Part shown: one piece after another, positions 12,141-23,209 of the stretch | Layout: each line of letters begins with the position of its first letter | How positions within the stretch are numbered: position 1 is the stretch's first letter | NCBI GenBank assembly: GCA_021018995.1 | Contig: CM037587.1 | Location: forward strand, 87,851,251-87,915,250 | Reading direction: 5' to 3' | From: Chloranthus sessilifolius | Taxonomy: Eukaryota > Streptophyta > Magnoliopsida > Chloranthales > Chloranthaceae | DNA: 64,000 nucleotides | The notes under the pieces: model-generated | What the model was told of the DNA's origin: nothing | The model's input: the letters and a program-made list of their open reading frames with translations, nothing else | Databases searched by the model: none | Made by a program: the position numbers and the translations under genes

Positions 12141-12546
12141 ATCTGTAGACACTAAAAGTCATTAGAATATATGAATACTGAAAAATATTGGAAGATGTGA
12201 ACACATTGGAAGATATGGACACACTGGATGATAGAAATCTAAACTTTAGGACATTGAACTGTAAGATTTGAACACTGTAACACATGAAAACTGTGAGATG
12301 AGATAAAAGGGAATTTGAATACACTGTAGGATGTGAATAATGGAAACTGACATACTGTGTGAGGTCAGTAATGGAAACTAAATTTGAATACCTAAGTTGC
12401 TTCCACTTTTATTTCAATCGTTGAATACCTACTTTGTTTTTGTCATTGTTACAATCCTTGAATATCTGCTCAATTTCGATTTGCTTCTGTCATTAAATCT
12501 ATGCGATAATATGATAAGATGTTTATTGAATTTGAGATTCTTTTAC

Positions 12547-12672
12547 TGAGCTTAGACTGTTAGTTCACTTCGAATATACGTCACAGGTGTATGTATTGAT
12601 TGGGATCTTGGCATTGAGGAAGATTCAGACTACGTACCGGAAGAAGATGATCTTCCGCCTGAGGATTTGTAA
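12547..12672 (+). other. Conserved LTR cassette in E: hairpin, acceptor and acidic tail
   Basis: Hairpin TGAGCT (12547) with AGTTCA (ending 12567), closed by one G-U pair. Then ATATACGTCACAG, then a frame from 12587 encoding WDLGIEEDSDYVPEEDD and ending at TAA 12670-12672. The DSDYxPEE core is shared with the L-family LTRs and K, although the surrounding DNA has diverged strongly. Confidence 0.6.
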
Positions 12673-12953
12673 CCCTAGTTCAGGGATTGTAGATTTAGTA
12701 CATTGTGGATTTTGTTAAGTTTTGGCTTGGTACATTTGTGCTATTGTACACCACTGTTAGGTGATGGTTGGCCTATATCACTAGCGGTTTGTTTAGTTAC
12801 TGTTCATGTTAGATATTATAACTGGAAATTTTAATATTATCATATGTATTATCTGCTTTGATTTCTGCATGTGTGTGGGTGTACTAAGTATTCTGTATTA
12901 GATTATGATCTACGATATGGCGGTCTAATTTTCCCTTTTTTCATGTGATATAT

Positions 12954-12999
<46 letters not shown>

Positions 13000-13030
13000 A
13001 CAAATGTGACGCAAAAATCAGGTTGTCATA

Positions 13031-13878
13031 GGTATCTCACAGCCACCATGTGAGCTTTGTCAAAATGTCACTTCATTTTGGTATTTTTGAGTCATGTATG
13101 TGAACATTTCCATTCCACTGTCTATGCACTTGTTGAGCATTACCTTTTTTCTACCATGATTTTTCCATCTCTCTATTTGTGACCTGGAGAAGTCTGCCAT
13201 TTCGATGTTTGCGGTGTCTGAGAACCCTGCCATGTAGCTGTTTGTGAACTTCATGAAATATGAGAATCCTACAATCTCGTTGTGTGTGGATCCTTTGTGA
13301 CATGAATCTCGTGAATCCCTCAGGAAATCCATCTAAAGGACCTTGTGCAGTGCACCATGCCATCTCAAGGAACCCTTATAAAAGGCGCCTCCCATAACAT
13401 CCCGGAACCCTTATGGAAACCATCTCATAGATCTTGTGTACTATGCATCTCCGGCACCCTTGTGAGCATGTCATCTCGCTATGATTGCACTTGATTCTGA
13501 ACTGCGATAGGTCTGACGACGACTTGATTCTGAAGTGCGATCTCTCTAACCGAAACTTAATTTGAAATATGATATATCTGACAACGACTTGTTTCTGTAC
13601 GATCCATGTCAATGGGCAGGAGTAACATGCTTTTTTTTAATTAGAAGTGGTTGGATGGTGGAGTGTGTGTGTGTGTGTGTATTAGTAGTTTGGATGGTGT
13701 ACAACAATTAGGTATTATATAAATGAAAATTAGTTCATATTATCTTAAATTATTTAATTTCTTTGCCATAATTTGAACAATCAAAATGTAAATTGTTGCT
13801 ATAAGTGCTTGGTAAATAGCAAGCCGTACATGGGTTGAGATTTATATTCAGAGATTTCGAGGTGGTTGGAGTGTTACA
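13031..13878 (-). other. Unassigned; possible fragment of another LTR
   Basis: The right edge reads, on the minus strand, TGTAACACTCCAACCACCTCG, which looks like a chromovirus LTR start. The interior contains degenerate repeats around GGAACCCTTATGGA and CTTGATTCTGAAGTGCGAT, similar in style to the variable intron of related LTRs. Minus-strand reading frames of up to 90 residues resemble nothing I know and are probably chance. Includes a GT microsatellite near 13664. Confidence 0.35.
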
Positions 13879-13959
13879 AACTTACAATATGTTGGTTGCC
13901 CGTGATTAATCTCACGAGTCTTTATTGTAGTAACTGCAAATGCAAGTGAATGTTATCTA

Positions 13960-14075
13960 TGTAGAATTTCATGGGCCTAACTCAATCTCACATAGCGGGC
14001 TTGTAAGGTAAGGTTTGCCCAGATTTTATTTATAGCCAAAGGCTATTGACCTAGGCGATGTGGGACTATCGTTCA
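13960..14075 (-). repeat. TRIM 3' LTR
   Basis: 116 bp, differing from its partner at roughly a dozen positions, so the insertion is not recent. Confidence 0.88.
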
Positions 14076-14122
14076 CGTCCCCCTCTCATGTAACGTGTCT
14101 CTCTACATCCCTGTGATTACCT

Positions 14123-14134
14123 GCTCTGATACCA
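14123..14134 (-). other. TRIM primer binding site
   Basis: Minus strand TGGTATCAGAGC directly after the LTR end. This 12-mer is the classic plant initiator-Met-tRNA PBS. Confidence 0.9.
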
Positions 14135-14222
14135 TGTAGAATTTGATGGGCCTAAATCAACCTCACAGAACTAGCTTGTAAGGAGAGGTTTGCCCAGGTT
14201 TTATATATTGCCAAAGGCTATT
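14135..14222 (-). repeat. TRIM 5' LTR, first 88 bp of plus-strand order
   Basis: The remaining 28 bp resume at 19829 after the F insertion. The 5 bases CTATT are repeated at 14218-14222 and 19824-19828 as the F target duplication. Confidence 0.88.
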
Positions 14223-15069
14223 TGTAATGACCCGAAAAAATCGGAACCCGAACCCGACTGAAACCGTGTGCGTATCCGGCACGGAAAACAAGGTCGCCTT
14301 AAAAATATTAAATAAATAATTAAATATGTTTGAGATACGATGTGTGTAAAGGAATCAAGTTAAAAGGTTTAATTTGGGCCTTTAGTAGATGAGCCGTGCA
14401 CCGACTCATCGGGTGCTGCTTAACACCGAAACCAAACTCTATTTCATGTGGATAAGCCTAACAAACTTTTGCAGTGTTATCGCTTCGCACCGAAACTAAG
14501 CCCTTTAGCTAATTAAAAGACAAAGCTTCTCAAAGAAGCTTCACCTGGTTGCAAGCTTTGGAGTTTGGATTTCTAGTGAGAGAAAGAAGAGAAAACTTCT
14601 GCCCTTCTTGAGATTTTGACGACGAGATCGTGATTGCGTCGCAACATTTGCATTATTCCCAAAGAACTCGACGCCGATCAATGCTTGAATCCCACCTTTG
14701 GTGAATTTGATCGTTCAAACCCCATTTTCAAGAAACGCTTCATCTCACGATCGTTTCCGTGCTTGAAAGAGGTTAAGATTGACGCGTAAGGATGAGCAAC
14801 GTCATCTTGAGTTCATTGTGATCAATCTCTGTGGATTCGCCGTAGAAATCCGAAAGTTTCATTTCGAAACCCCCTTCGGCCATGATCCTTAAAGCCACAA
14901 AGTCGATCGAAGAAAGGTTAGTTTTCTTTTATTTTAATGGTTTAGATGGTAGAATAAATCATTGTTTGAGTTTAGTGTGAATGTGTGTGTGATTCGATGA
15001 AGATCGTAGAAGATTTGGATGAAAATAGATCAAAAATGACAAAACCTTATGGTTGTGCATTTATGAAGG

Positions 15070-15345
15070 TTTTGATCGATCAATGTAGGTGATTGATCGA
15101 TCAAATTGGGTGTTGATTGATCAATATAGGTGATTGATCGATAAAATTTAGTGTTGATCGATCAATTTGAGTGATTGATCGATCAATGGTGAGATTGATC
15201 GATCAATATGATGGGTTGATCGATCAATGGTGAAATTGATCGATCAATGTGATGGTTGATCGATCAAGGGTTAAATTGATCGATCAATGTGGTATTGATC
15301 GATCAACATGATGCAACATGATGTATTGATCGATCAATTTGATTG
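15070..15345. repeat. TTGATCGATCAA palindrome array in LTR F
   Basis: The perfect 12-bp palindrome TTGATCGATCAA occurs about eleven times in 280 bases, plus two one-base variants, at irregular spacings of about 10 to 30 bases. The spacers are not conserved, so this is not a simple tandem duplication. It lies inside the candidate first LTR intron (14917-15825). Confidence 0.9.
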
Positions 15346-16454
15346 TGCTGACACTACTTTAATATTTTGGCCATAACATTTTACTCCAAACTCCGATTGA
15401 CACAATTCATGTTGCATTGGAAAGAGGACAACTAAATCTACAACTTTTATGAATTAACTAACTGATGAATAAATTTTTTTGATGATCAAAAGTGAGCTAG
15501 AAGTTAGGCCAAGTTTTAAGTTAGCATGTTTTGATTGAAGTATCGATATATCTTCGGTATTTTGACCATAACTCTTTGTCCCGAACTCTGATTGATGCGA
15601 TTCTTGAGGCCTTGAAAAGAAGACAACGATATCTACAACTTTTATGAATGAAAAAAATTATGAACCAACTGGTTTAAGGGTCAAAATGAAGTGGGAAGTA
15701 AGGTCAAGTTTCGAGTTAACACGAAATTACCCATTTCCGCCTCGATTTTGAGAAAATAATTAAATACGTCAACATTATTAATAATTAGAATTAATTTTTA
15801 ATACATCATCACGTGTGTGATGTAGACTAAGAGTAGAGGCCGTGGATAAGAACTTTTGGATCGCTTTAGAACGACGTTGGATTTGCTTAGAAAGATCTGT
15901 TAAGGTAGGGGAAACTCAACGAAATTTACATTTTATAAATTGATTCATGGTTTCATTGATTTTCGATCTTATGCTTTGTTTCCTTTGACATGTTTTATTT
16001 CCATCATATTCCTACATATGTTCTGATATGTTTTGTTTCCGTCCTGTTTCCGCGTACATTCTGATATGTTCTATTTCCGTCCTATGTTTGCATATGATCT
16101 GACTATTCCGTGTTTCCGCTTGTGATCTGATTCGTTCTGTTTTGCTTATTATTCGATTTGTTCTGTTTCCGCATGAGATATGATTGGTTGAACTTGCCTA
16201 TGAACTTTGAATTAGAATGAATATGGGACTCTATTTTGACAAATTGAATAGAAACTATAGGATGTTGAATCTCTGGATTTTTGGGTAATGCTATTTGACT
16301 ATAACTGAGAAATTTAGAATATGGATGATTGGACTTTCAACCTTGGAAACCAGATAGACTTAGTATTGAATTGTTAAGTATGAACCTTGAACCTTGTATC
16401 TGAGAGTGAATGTGAATAGTGAAAACATATCTGAACTTTGACTGTGAGTGGACA

Positions 16455-16600
16455 CTGACAAGTGGACCGATACGACGGTTATCCGTACATAGTGTACAGC
16501 GCATAGCATACATAGTGGGCCTGTACGGGGGCGATCCGTATGCATTGCATAGCATACATAGTGGGCCCGTACGGGGGCGATCCGTACGCATTTCATAGCA
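16455..16600 (+). repeat. GGACC..TACGACGG / GGGCGATCCGTACG repeats in LTR F
   Basis: About three degenerate units containing (C/G)TACGGGGGCGATCCGTA followed by TGCATAGCATACATAGTGG. The motif is related to the repeat in LTR E (11898-12140); both lie in the candidate second intron. Confidence 0.75.
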
Positions 16601-16605
16601 TCCAT

Positions 16606-16818
16606 AAGTGAAGTGAATGAAGTGAACATAGTGAACGAAGTGAACATAGTGAGTGAAGTGAACACAGTGAGTGAAGTGAACATAGTGAACATAGTGAATG
16701 AAGTGAGCATAGTGAGTGAAGTGGATACAGTGAGTGAAGTGAATACAGTGAGTGAAGTGAACACAATGAGTGAAGTGAGCATAGTGAGTGATGTGAACGC
16801 AATGAGTGAAGTGAAACA
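16606..16818 (+). repeat. AGTGAGTGAAGTGAAC short tandem repeat in LTR F
   Basis: Irregular units of AGTGA with GTGAA, ACATAGTGA and similar. Open frames in both orientations across it are a product of the repeat, not genes. Confidence 0.85.
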
Positions 16819-17018
16819 CGAAAATCTGGAATTTGAGCACGGTGAATAAGAATTATAAGCTTGTGTCTCTGTTATTGAATATCTGCCTTTTATTACTTTT
16901 ATTTTGCTATCAAACGTCTGATCTATTAAATCTGTTAAATTCGTCTTTTAATATCTGACCTGCTTCTGCTTTGAACTCTGTCATTAGTAAGATGTAACTG
17001 CTATTGATGTTCTTCTAC

Positions 17019-17150
17019 TGAGCTTAGATGTAGCTCACCCCAGACTATACGTCACAGGTATAGCTTTTCATCGGGACCTTAGACTTGAGGAGAATCAGAG
17101 TTGCCTACTGGAGGGAGAAGCTCACTTGGTTTGGCACAGTGACTTCTGAG
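17019..17150 (+). other. Conserved LTR cassette in F: hairpin and acceptor, decayed tail
   Basis: Perfect 6-bp stem TGAGCT/AGCTCA (17019-17037) with a 7-base loop, then ACCCCAGACTATACGTCACAG and GTATAGC. The frame after the acceptor is related (RDLRLEEN) but has lost the DSDYxP core. Confidence 0.6.
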
Positions 17151-17743
17151 ACTTGAGTTTTGTACATATTTGTACACCACTGTTTAGGTTATGGTTAGTC
17201 ATCATCGATGGTTTAGCTTGTTTCCTTTGGATTACGTGTTCTCGATATAGAATGGAGTTTTATATTTTTGTTCTACCATGTGTACCTATTTTGATTCCGC
17301 TTATGTGTGTTTATACCAAGTATATTCTGTATCAGATTGTGTTCTGCGATCTGGCAGTCTGAGTTTTCCCATATTTGATTGGTTAAAAAAAAAAAAAAAA
17401 ACTGTGACTACCCAACTTTTCCAATCCCTAAGGTATAGGAAAGGCCGGTTCATCAACTTATTGATTTCTCAATAAGCCATAACAAACAGAAGACGACAAC
17501 ATATCAAAGATCTAAAGACAGAGGCAAACATAATATAATCCGAAAACAAAAGCTTTGTATAACAAAAGTTATATCACTATGAGGAACCAAGAAGAACCAC
17601 CGGTGATGGCCAATCCGATCACCTAAAATAGTGGTTCACAATAATGGTTCCTCGAGTGATATCAAAAGAACCATAATGATGGCCTAGGGCACAATATTAA
17701 AAATAATATCCAAACAAAAGTACCAAAAATAAAGGATCTAAGA

Positions 17744-17838
17744 TCACGGGAAGAACTCCTCAGTTGGTATGTCCGATTCCTCCTCAAGAATGTAATCGGA
17801 GTCCTCCAAATCCTTTGACCCAAGGTCAGTCTCAGCAC
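17744..17838 (-). other. Conserved acidic-tail frame in LTR G
   Basis: After the acceptor CGTCACAG the minus strand encodes TDLGSKDLEDSDYILEEES and ends in EEFFP before a stop at 17744. The same ending EEFFP is seen in L1, L2 and L3. The open frame extends upstream through the acceptor to an ATG at 17926, but the upstream part is not conserved in frame (L3 is one base shorter there). Confidence 0.6.
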
Positions 17839-18719
17839 CTGTGACGTATAGTCGAGGGTGAGCTAACAACCAACCCCAATAGAGGAAACAGATATATTTG
17901 CATTTCATTATAAGTAAGGTTTTCAAAGACAGGAATCAGATCAAATATGATTTTCAAATGATGCTTTGCAAACTAAATCTCCAGTTCTAATCCTGAGTCA
18001 AAACTGAAAATATAAATCTGATGTGTTCGAAAATCTTCTGAATTAGCATGCTTCTTGTCTTAAATTTATAACTTAATTTTATCTCCCAAATTTCCTATAG
18101 CATGAGAGCGGACTACGTAACCGATGGGAAAACCCTACTGACCATTGTCGTTCATGAACCCATTTCTAAAGTGCAACAAGCCCTTACGCTATAAGGGAAA
18201 CTTGCACCAAAGTAATACCGTCAACACGGTTGGTAGAATCTAGGGCATCGTACGTATGAACCCCAAATCGAATGCAAATGCTAACACATATCAAGTCTTA
18301 TTATTCATAACATAATACTGATTTTTCAAAGTTCTGATTCGAAGTTCTGATTCAAAGAATAACTGAGGTTCTGAGGTTCAAATTTCGAAGTTCTTAGTCA
18401 TAACAAAGTTTCTAATTTTTCGGATTTGTGTCATACATTCAGAGTTTTATTCATGCTGTGTGCAACATAATTTCCAAGATTTATGCTTCTTAAATGAACA
18501 GTCAAATCAGGTATACTTATAATTCAATGCAAATTAAATATAGGGTTCCCCTACCTCAACAGAGAATATTCAAAATCATGCACAAGCAGTCCTCACCAAG
18601 GACTCCCAATAGTCAAAACCTACATATATTAACACTCTCAATGTTAATATAGAACCCAAAAATCAAACCAAAAGCTTGCAGATTAAAAATTCAACAAAAA
18701 TTTCAAATGCCTGAAACAG

Positions 18720-19010
18720 GACAGAATTCGACCCTCGAATTCAAATTCGTGGGTCGAATTCAAAATTCGATGGTCGAATTTGATTTCGACCCTCGAATTC
18801 CAAAAAATTTCATCAGACACAAAAACTTGAAAATCGACCCTCGATTTTTAATTCGATGGTCGATTTCCAAATTCGACCCTTAAATTGGAAATTGACCCTC
18901 GATTTTTAGAAACTGCTTCAGACACAAAAAAACACATTTCGACTGTCGATTTTCAAATCGATGGTCGAATTTCATTTTCAAACCTCGATTTGAAAATCAA
19001 CCCTCGAATT
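18720..19010. repeat. AATTCGANGGTCGAATT array in LTR G
   Basis: Many copies of (AAT)TCGA-GGG/TGG-TCGAATT, an inverted repeat with a 3-base spacer. Same motif as in L1-L3 and in front of the extra ORFs of D1 and D2. It lies in the candidate first LTR intron. Confidence 0.85.
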
Positions 19011-19856
19011 TCTCTGGTTCTGTGGCTGTCAACTTTTTATGTCCGGACTTTTTCTCTTATTTTCAACTATAGCCATATGATTTATAATTAATACAACTGA
19101 TTCAAATCTAAACAAAATACACTATTCTAAACAATCATAATTTAAAGGACACAAGAAGGCTTTTGAAGCCTACCTCTTATAGCTTAAATCGTTGCGTCCG
19201 TTGCACCGATTCACGCATCGAAACTCATCTCCAAGCTCAACGGTTCAGATCTTCAAATCAGTCTATATTTGTAAAGAGGTATACACATCTCATCCATAAC
19301 AAAATCACAGAGAACTTCTCACCTTCCACATCTCTTTTCTCTTTCAATACATCAAACTAATCCGAAAACAAGCACAAGGCTAACTAATGGTTGAGATGGG
19401 GAGAGGAGCTCTCAAGCTTTCTAGATCTAGGATCAAAATGAGGCAAGGCTTATAGGCTTAATTTCTAATGAGAGAGAGAAGTGAAACTTCTTTTTCACAA
19501 TCTCTTATAACTAAAAGCCAAGCAATACAAATATCTAGATTTTATAATTTACAACTTATCCACTTAAGTTGAAAATATATCCGGTGTTAAACACAAACAC
19601 CAACCCTATTGTGTAAGTCATCGCTTACATGACTTACACACATCTTCTGACAAAGTCCTTTTGCCACAAGTCTTATCATAGCCTTAGCTTACCAAAATAA
19701 AAAAATATTCAACAATATTTTCCGGACACGCTTACCGAGGTAAACGAAAAATAGGTTAAAATATCAAGGATATTACAAAAAATCTCTATGGAAAGATAAG
19801 TTGGGAAAATTCTGCCTATCACACTATTGACCCAGGCGATGTGAGACTATCGTTCA

Positions 19857-19864
19857 ATCTAATG

Positions 19865-19922
<58 letters not shown>

Positions 19923-20876
19923 AAATATCTATAACAATATCATTAAAACATGTCTATAAAATTATATGGACTTATAGGGAAATTTGTAAAAAAATAAAAA
20001 TTGAATGGGACCGAAAGGATTCAATGTACCATAGTAATAGAGGTACTAACATTTTGGCATTTGATGAATAAATATGGCTTTTAAGTCAAACGAAACACAT
20101 ACATTTTCTTATTTTAAACACTATTTTTAATAATACTAGCAAACATGGACGTGTTGCTCTATAAAATCATAAAATAGTAATAAAATTATAAAATGGAAAA
20201 GGTCTATGAATTGTAATATATGGATGAACCTATGCATTCAAACTTCAGATCATATGCCACATGATACCTGATTCCAAGATAGTGCCTTTTTTGGGATCGT
20301 GTGCAATGTCGCATGCCATCTATTAAAAAAAATTAATTTCTTTTTGTGGTCTAAACTTCAACCAAAGTTTGGATACTACCTCACACATCAGAATGCATTG
20401 AATTTTTTATCGTTTGACTACATTTTGGACCGTGGATGTCCACTCCTTTTCAACAGTTTTTATTTATTGAATGCGGTGGTTGTAACATAAAGTGGTGTGT
20501 CGTTAACACCAACCAAAATATTATCAGGTTGATTTGATTTCATTGGTTGACTCAATTTTTTAACCAGGTCGAGCACATGAACTTGACCCCTCGGATCAAG
20601 TTCGAGCATGAATCATTTGAAGGTTAGGTCGACAAATTTTTTGTATACAAAATATAAAGAGATAAAGGGAATTATGGGAATTGAAATGAGCTAGGTTTGG
20701 TAAAGGTATACACTGGAAAAATTGGGGTCAAATGTGTAAATCTAAGGAGCATAGTGGGATGAGTTTTAAATGATATTGATGTTGATGCAATTTCACAAGT
20801 TTAAACCGGTGATGATGGAGATTATTTTTCACCCCACTAATGACATTATCTGGACCTCTTGAATGATTATCGTGTA
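19857..20876. other. Spacer with a TA microsatellite
   Basis: (TA)n at 19867-19918, then about 950 bases of AT-rich sequence without a supported gene. A reading frame across the TA run is an artefact. Confidence 0.6.
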
Positions 20877-21277
20877 GGAGCCATTACTTGTACTCGGAAC
20901 CTTGGCCCTTTCACCGAGTTTAAAACCAAGACCTACAAGTTTTGTGACCTTTGCTATATGAAAAATCCATCTAAACTGTTTGATTTGGAGCTCATCATTT
21001 ATTGATATTAATTACAAAAGATTAACACAAAATAAAATCTTCATCATGTGATTAAATATAGTCAAAAGTTATTATTTGATTCAACGGTTGACAACAATAG
21101 ATCATATAATAAATATCATGTTTTGCTCCAATCTTATCCATTAAGGATCTATAGATCATGAACTTTAAATCAAACGGCCCAGATTGCGCTTTCACATGTC
21201 GCATATCCCTAAAATACAAAGTCTTTCTTTAACTTCGGTGCAAGGACCGCATTTTCGAGTGCAAGTAATGGCTCCCT
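20877..21277. mobile_element. MULE-type foldback MITE (401 bp)
   Basis: Termini GGAGCCATTACTTGTACTCG (left) and the reverse complement of GGAGCCATTACTTGCACTCG (right). The inverted similarity runs inward for more than 40 bases and reappears deeper (CTGTTTGATTTGGAGCTCAT against CCGTTTGATTTAAAGTTCAT). The flanks TATCGTGTA (20868-20876) and TATCCTGTA (21278-21286) are a 9-bp duplication with one mismatch, the size typical of Mutator-like elements. No transposase. Confidence 0.8.
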
Positions 21278-21286
21278 TATCCTGTA

Positions 21287-21694
21287 TGTCATGTGTAGCT
21301 TAGAGGTGAAATGAGTACCATTTTTATTTCTATTTACAAAAGAGTTATATATAGATTAATTATATATTCTTATTAGACTTCAATTAGGAGTCTAATCAAT
21401 TTTTATTGGGATAAAGAGGTAATCCCCGATAATATGTAGATGTTTTAGGGAGGAGAAAATATAGGTGCTCAAGAGTTTAAGTTTTTAGGCTAGTTAGGGG
21501 CAATTTAGTCCTAATACCTGTGAAAACAAAATTTGACAAAAACTAATTTTGCTTTTATAATATAGTAAGGATTAAATTATCACATAACACTTGGTGACAA
21601 CAAAAGAATACTACTTCAAATTGCTATATGACTTTTATTAGATATTAAGAACATGCAACTTGGAGGACTCTTTTGGAGGCAAGCATATGAATGG
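21287..21694. other. Spacer left of element X
   Basis: AT-rich; no gene seen. Ends in AACAC (21695-21699), the left copy of the X target duplication. Confidence 0.5.
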
Positions 21695-21699
21695 AACAC

Positions 21700-23196
21700 T
21701 GTGCAACCATGGATCTCATCGATCCGTCACGATGATGCGCTAAAAAATGGAGTCGCCACCCGGAGCTTTTGGTGTCCCGGGATACCCAAAATTAATATCG
21801 TGAGCACCAATGTGATAAATTTAACTCTGAATCACCAGTCAATGCCAAAGTCTCTTGGGTAAGGACTTCGGTTATCAATCGGGAAGGCATTAGGTATCCA
21901 ATTGACCCGCTCATAAGCGGTCTCTATTATGACCAACTGTATAAAAAATATATAATTGTGTGGCACTTCCCTTTACCCGAAGGCTCTCCAATCATATTTG
22001 ATCCCCCGCAATCACCGAAATTTCGGCGACGTAACGGCTCAAATTCTAGGATAGAGGAAAAACAAAAGAAGGTAAAGGAATAGAAGTGAGAGAAGGAGCT
22101 TTCGGGCCCTTGTAGCACCGCGGTCGGATCTTCACGTAAGATTGTTTCCGATAAGCTTCCAAATGCAAATGGATTAGAGAAAGGTTCTAACAATGCTAAG
22201 ACTTTGGAGCTAAGAGCTTGGGAGTGATGGTGTGAAATGAGCTATGGCCTTTTACTTGCTAAAGCTTGGATAGATTAATGTGGGAAAGTGTAATAGTGTA
22301 AGGGAGAGGGTGGGTTTTCAAAATTTGGAAGGTTAAAAGCTTGAGAGAGATGACTATTTTTCGAGAGTTTTGGCTTTAGAAAATTCAAAAGTGATTAAAC
22401 AAGGGCAGGGGGGTGGTTGTCTATTTATGGAGTTGAGGGTAATTAGTGAGGGTTTAGGGTGCTAATTGGTTTAGAAATTAGGTAATCCTAGATCTAATAT
22501 TTTTGAGGTTTTTAAGGGCTTGGAGAAGAGAGAGTTGGGTTTTAATGGTGGATGATGGGGTGAACGTTGTTGGGGTGGCGAAAGGCTTATATTTTAAGCT
22601 ACTAAGGGTACTAGGGTCCTAAAGAAATAAACCCCGAAGTTCGGGATGGTCCACAAGCAAACCTCCAAAAATCAAAAACTCATTTTCAAATAAGAGAATT
22701 TTAGGCCCGTGCTGGAAAAACCCCAATTTGGCTATGCATAAAATTTTTGTAAAAAATTGCCTATGTGTAGATTGGATGTACGCATGAGTAAACCTTATCA
22801 TGCAAAATTTTATGTGCCCATTAGATGTACCGTCTCGAGCTACTCCAAAATGATATATAACAATAATTAATCGGACATTTCTATCAAAAGTTATGGCTAT
22901 AGGAAGTTCTAGAGTTGCGCAACATCATGAATCCGTGATATGCCATTTTTTGTGGCCTCGTGTCTCCATGGGCTGACTTTGGGACTATCCGGGATTCGGG
23001 GATCATTCTCCAAAGTTTGCCTAAGGTTCCTAAGGGGGCCTCTAACGTGTTCAATTTGGGTTCTATGGGTCTGGTATGGATTCTAAGGGTTCGGGAAGGG
23101 TTCAAAAGGTTATGAGAAGTGCTTATGGATGCTCAAAAGTATGTCATTCTCGAAGCATGGGTCAATCGAACCTTGGGCTAATTTTGGGTGTCTACA
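21700..23196 (-). repeat. 3' LTR of element X
   Basis: 1497 bp; minus-strand start TGTAGACACCC directly after the PPT, end GGTTGCACA. Has a palindrome-array remnant at 22730-22830 (CTATGTGTAGATTGGATGTA). Longer than the 5' LTR (1388 bp), so indels have accumulated since insertion. Confidence 0.88.
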
Positions 23197-23209
23197 AATG
23201 CCCCTCTCT
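23197..23209 (-). other. Polypurine tract of element X
   Basis: Minus strand AGAGAGGGGCATT immediately before TGTAGACACC. This is where plus-strand DNA synthesis would start. Confidence 0.8.

Larger units (their letters stand above)
10485..13030 (+). repeat. LTR E, chromovirus-type LTR related to F, L and K
   Basis: Starts TGTAACATCCCAAAAAATCTG, like F (TGTAATGACCCGAAAAAATC). The GAGCCCGTGCACCGACTCG block at about 10643 is shared with F (14390). Candidate splice sites: donor 11058 (CAAAG/GTAGA), acceptor 11564 (GATGTAG), donor 11626 (CTGAG/GTAGGGG), acceptor 12586 (CGTCACAG). It seems to end at 13030 in AAAAATCAGGTTGTCATA, comparable with L-family ends (AAAAGTCGGGTCGTCACA). I find no target duplication, so it may be a 5' LTR of a deleted element or a rearranged solo LTR. 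Confidence 0.65.
17403..19777 (-). mobile_element. LTR G: L-family LTR on the minus strand, probable solo LTR
   Basis: Minus-strand start TGTAATATCCTTGATATTTTA and end GTTGGGTAGTCACA match the L1-L3 LTRs throughout, including the direct block TATTGAGAAATCAATAAGTT near its end. Inserted in an A run of LTR F; flanks AAAAC and AAAAA give a target duplication with one mismatch. No internal coding region. Confidence 0.85.
14223..19823 (+). mobile_element. LTR F: solo LTR (about 3.2 kb without the G insertion)
   Basis: Starts TGTAATGACCCGAAAAAATC and ends TGCCTATCACA, with perfect 5-bp target duplications CTATT on both sides. No PBS, PPT or coding region, so it is a solo LTR left by recombination. 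Candidate splice sites: donor 14917 (GAAAG/GTTAG), acceptor 15825 (GATGTAG), donor 15905 (TTAAG/GTAGGGG), acceptor 17057 (CGTCACAG). It is interrupted by LTR G within a poly-A run at 17386-17402. Confidence 0.88.
13960..19856 (-). mobile_element. TRIM element (116-bp LTRs), split by LTR F
   Basis: Read on the minus strand: LTR starting TGAACGATAGTCCCACATC and ending CAAATTCTACA, PBS TGGTATCAGAGC (complement of the plant initiator tRNA-Met end), an internal part of only 59 bp with a purine tract ATGAGAGGGGGACG, then the second LTR. LTR copies are 13960-14075 (116 bp) and 14135-14222 plus 19829-19856 (88+28=116 bp). It is flanked by ATCTA on both sides (13955-13959 and 19857-19861). No coding capacity; such elements depend on the proteins of others. 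Confidence 0.92.

Noticed and set aside
13060..13612. Minus-strand ORFs of 70-90 residues
   Set aside because: No recognisable domain, and the DNA shows degenerate repeats like those of LTR introns.
13960..14222. Cassandra (5S-bearing TRIM)
   Set aside because: Right size class and a Met-tRNA PBS, but I see no 5S rRNA-like promoter boxes in the 116-bp LTR.
15070..15345. CRISPR array
   Set aside because: Repeats are 12-bp palindromes at uneven spacing inside a plant LTR, with no cas genes and a eukaryotic context.
16337..16849. Overlapping long ORFs on both strands
   Set aside because: They lie on the AGTGA/GTGAAC short tandem repeat, which stays open in several frames by composition.
19841..20071. 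ORF with a run of Tyr-Ile
   Set aside because: Created by the TA microsatellite at 19867-19918.
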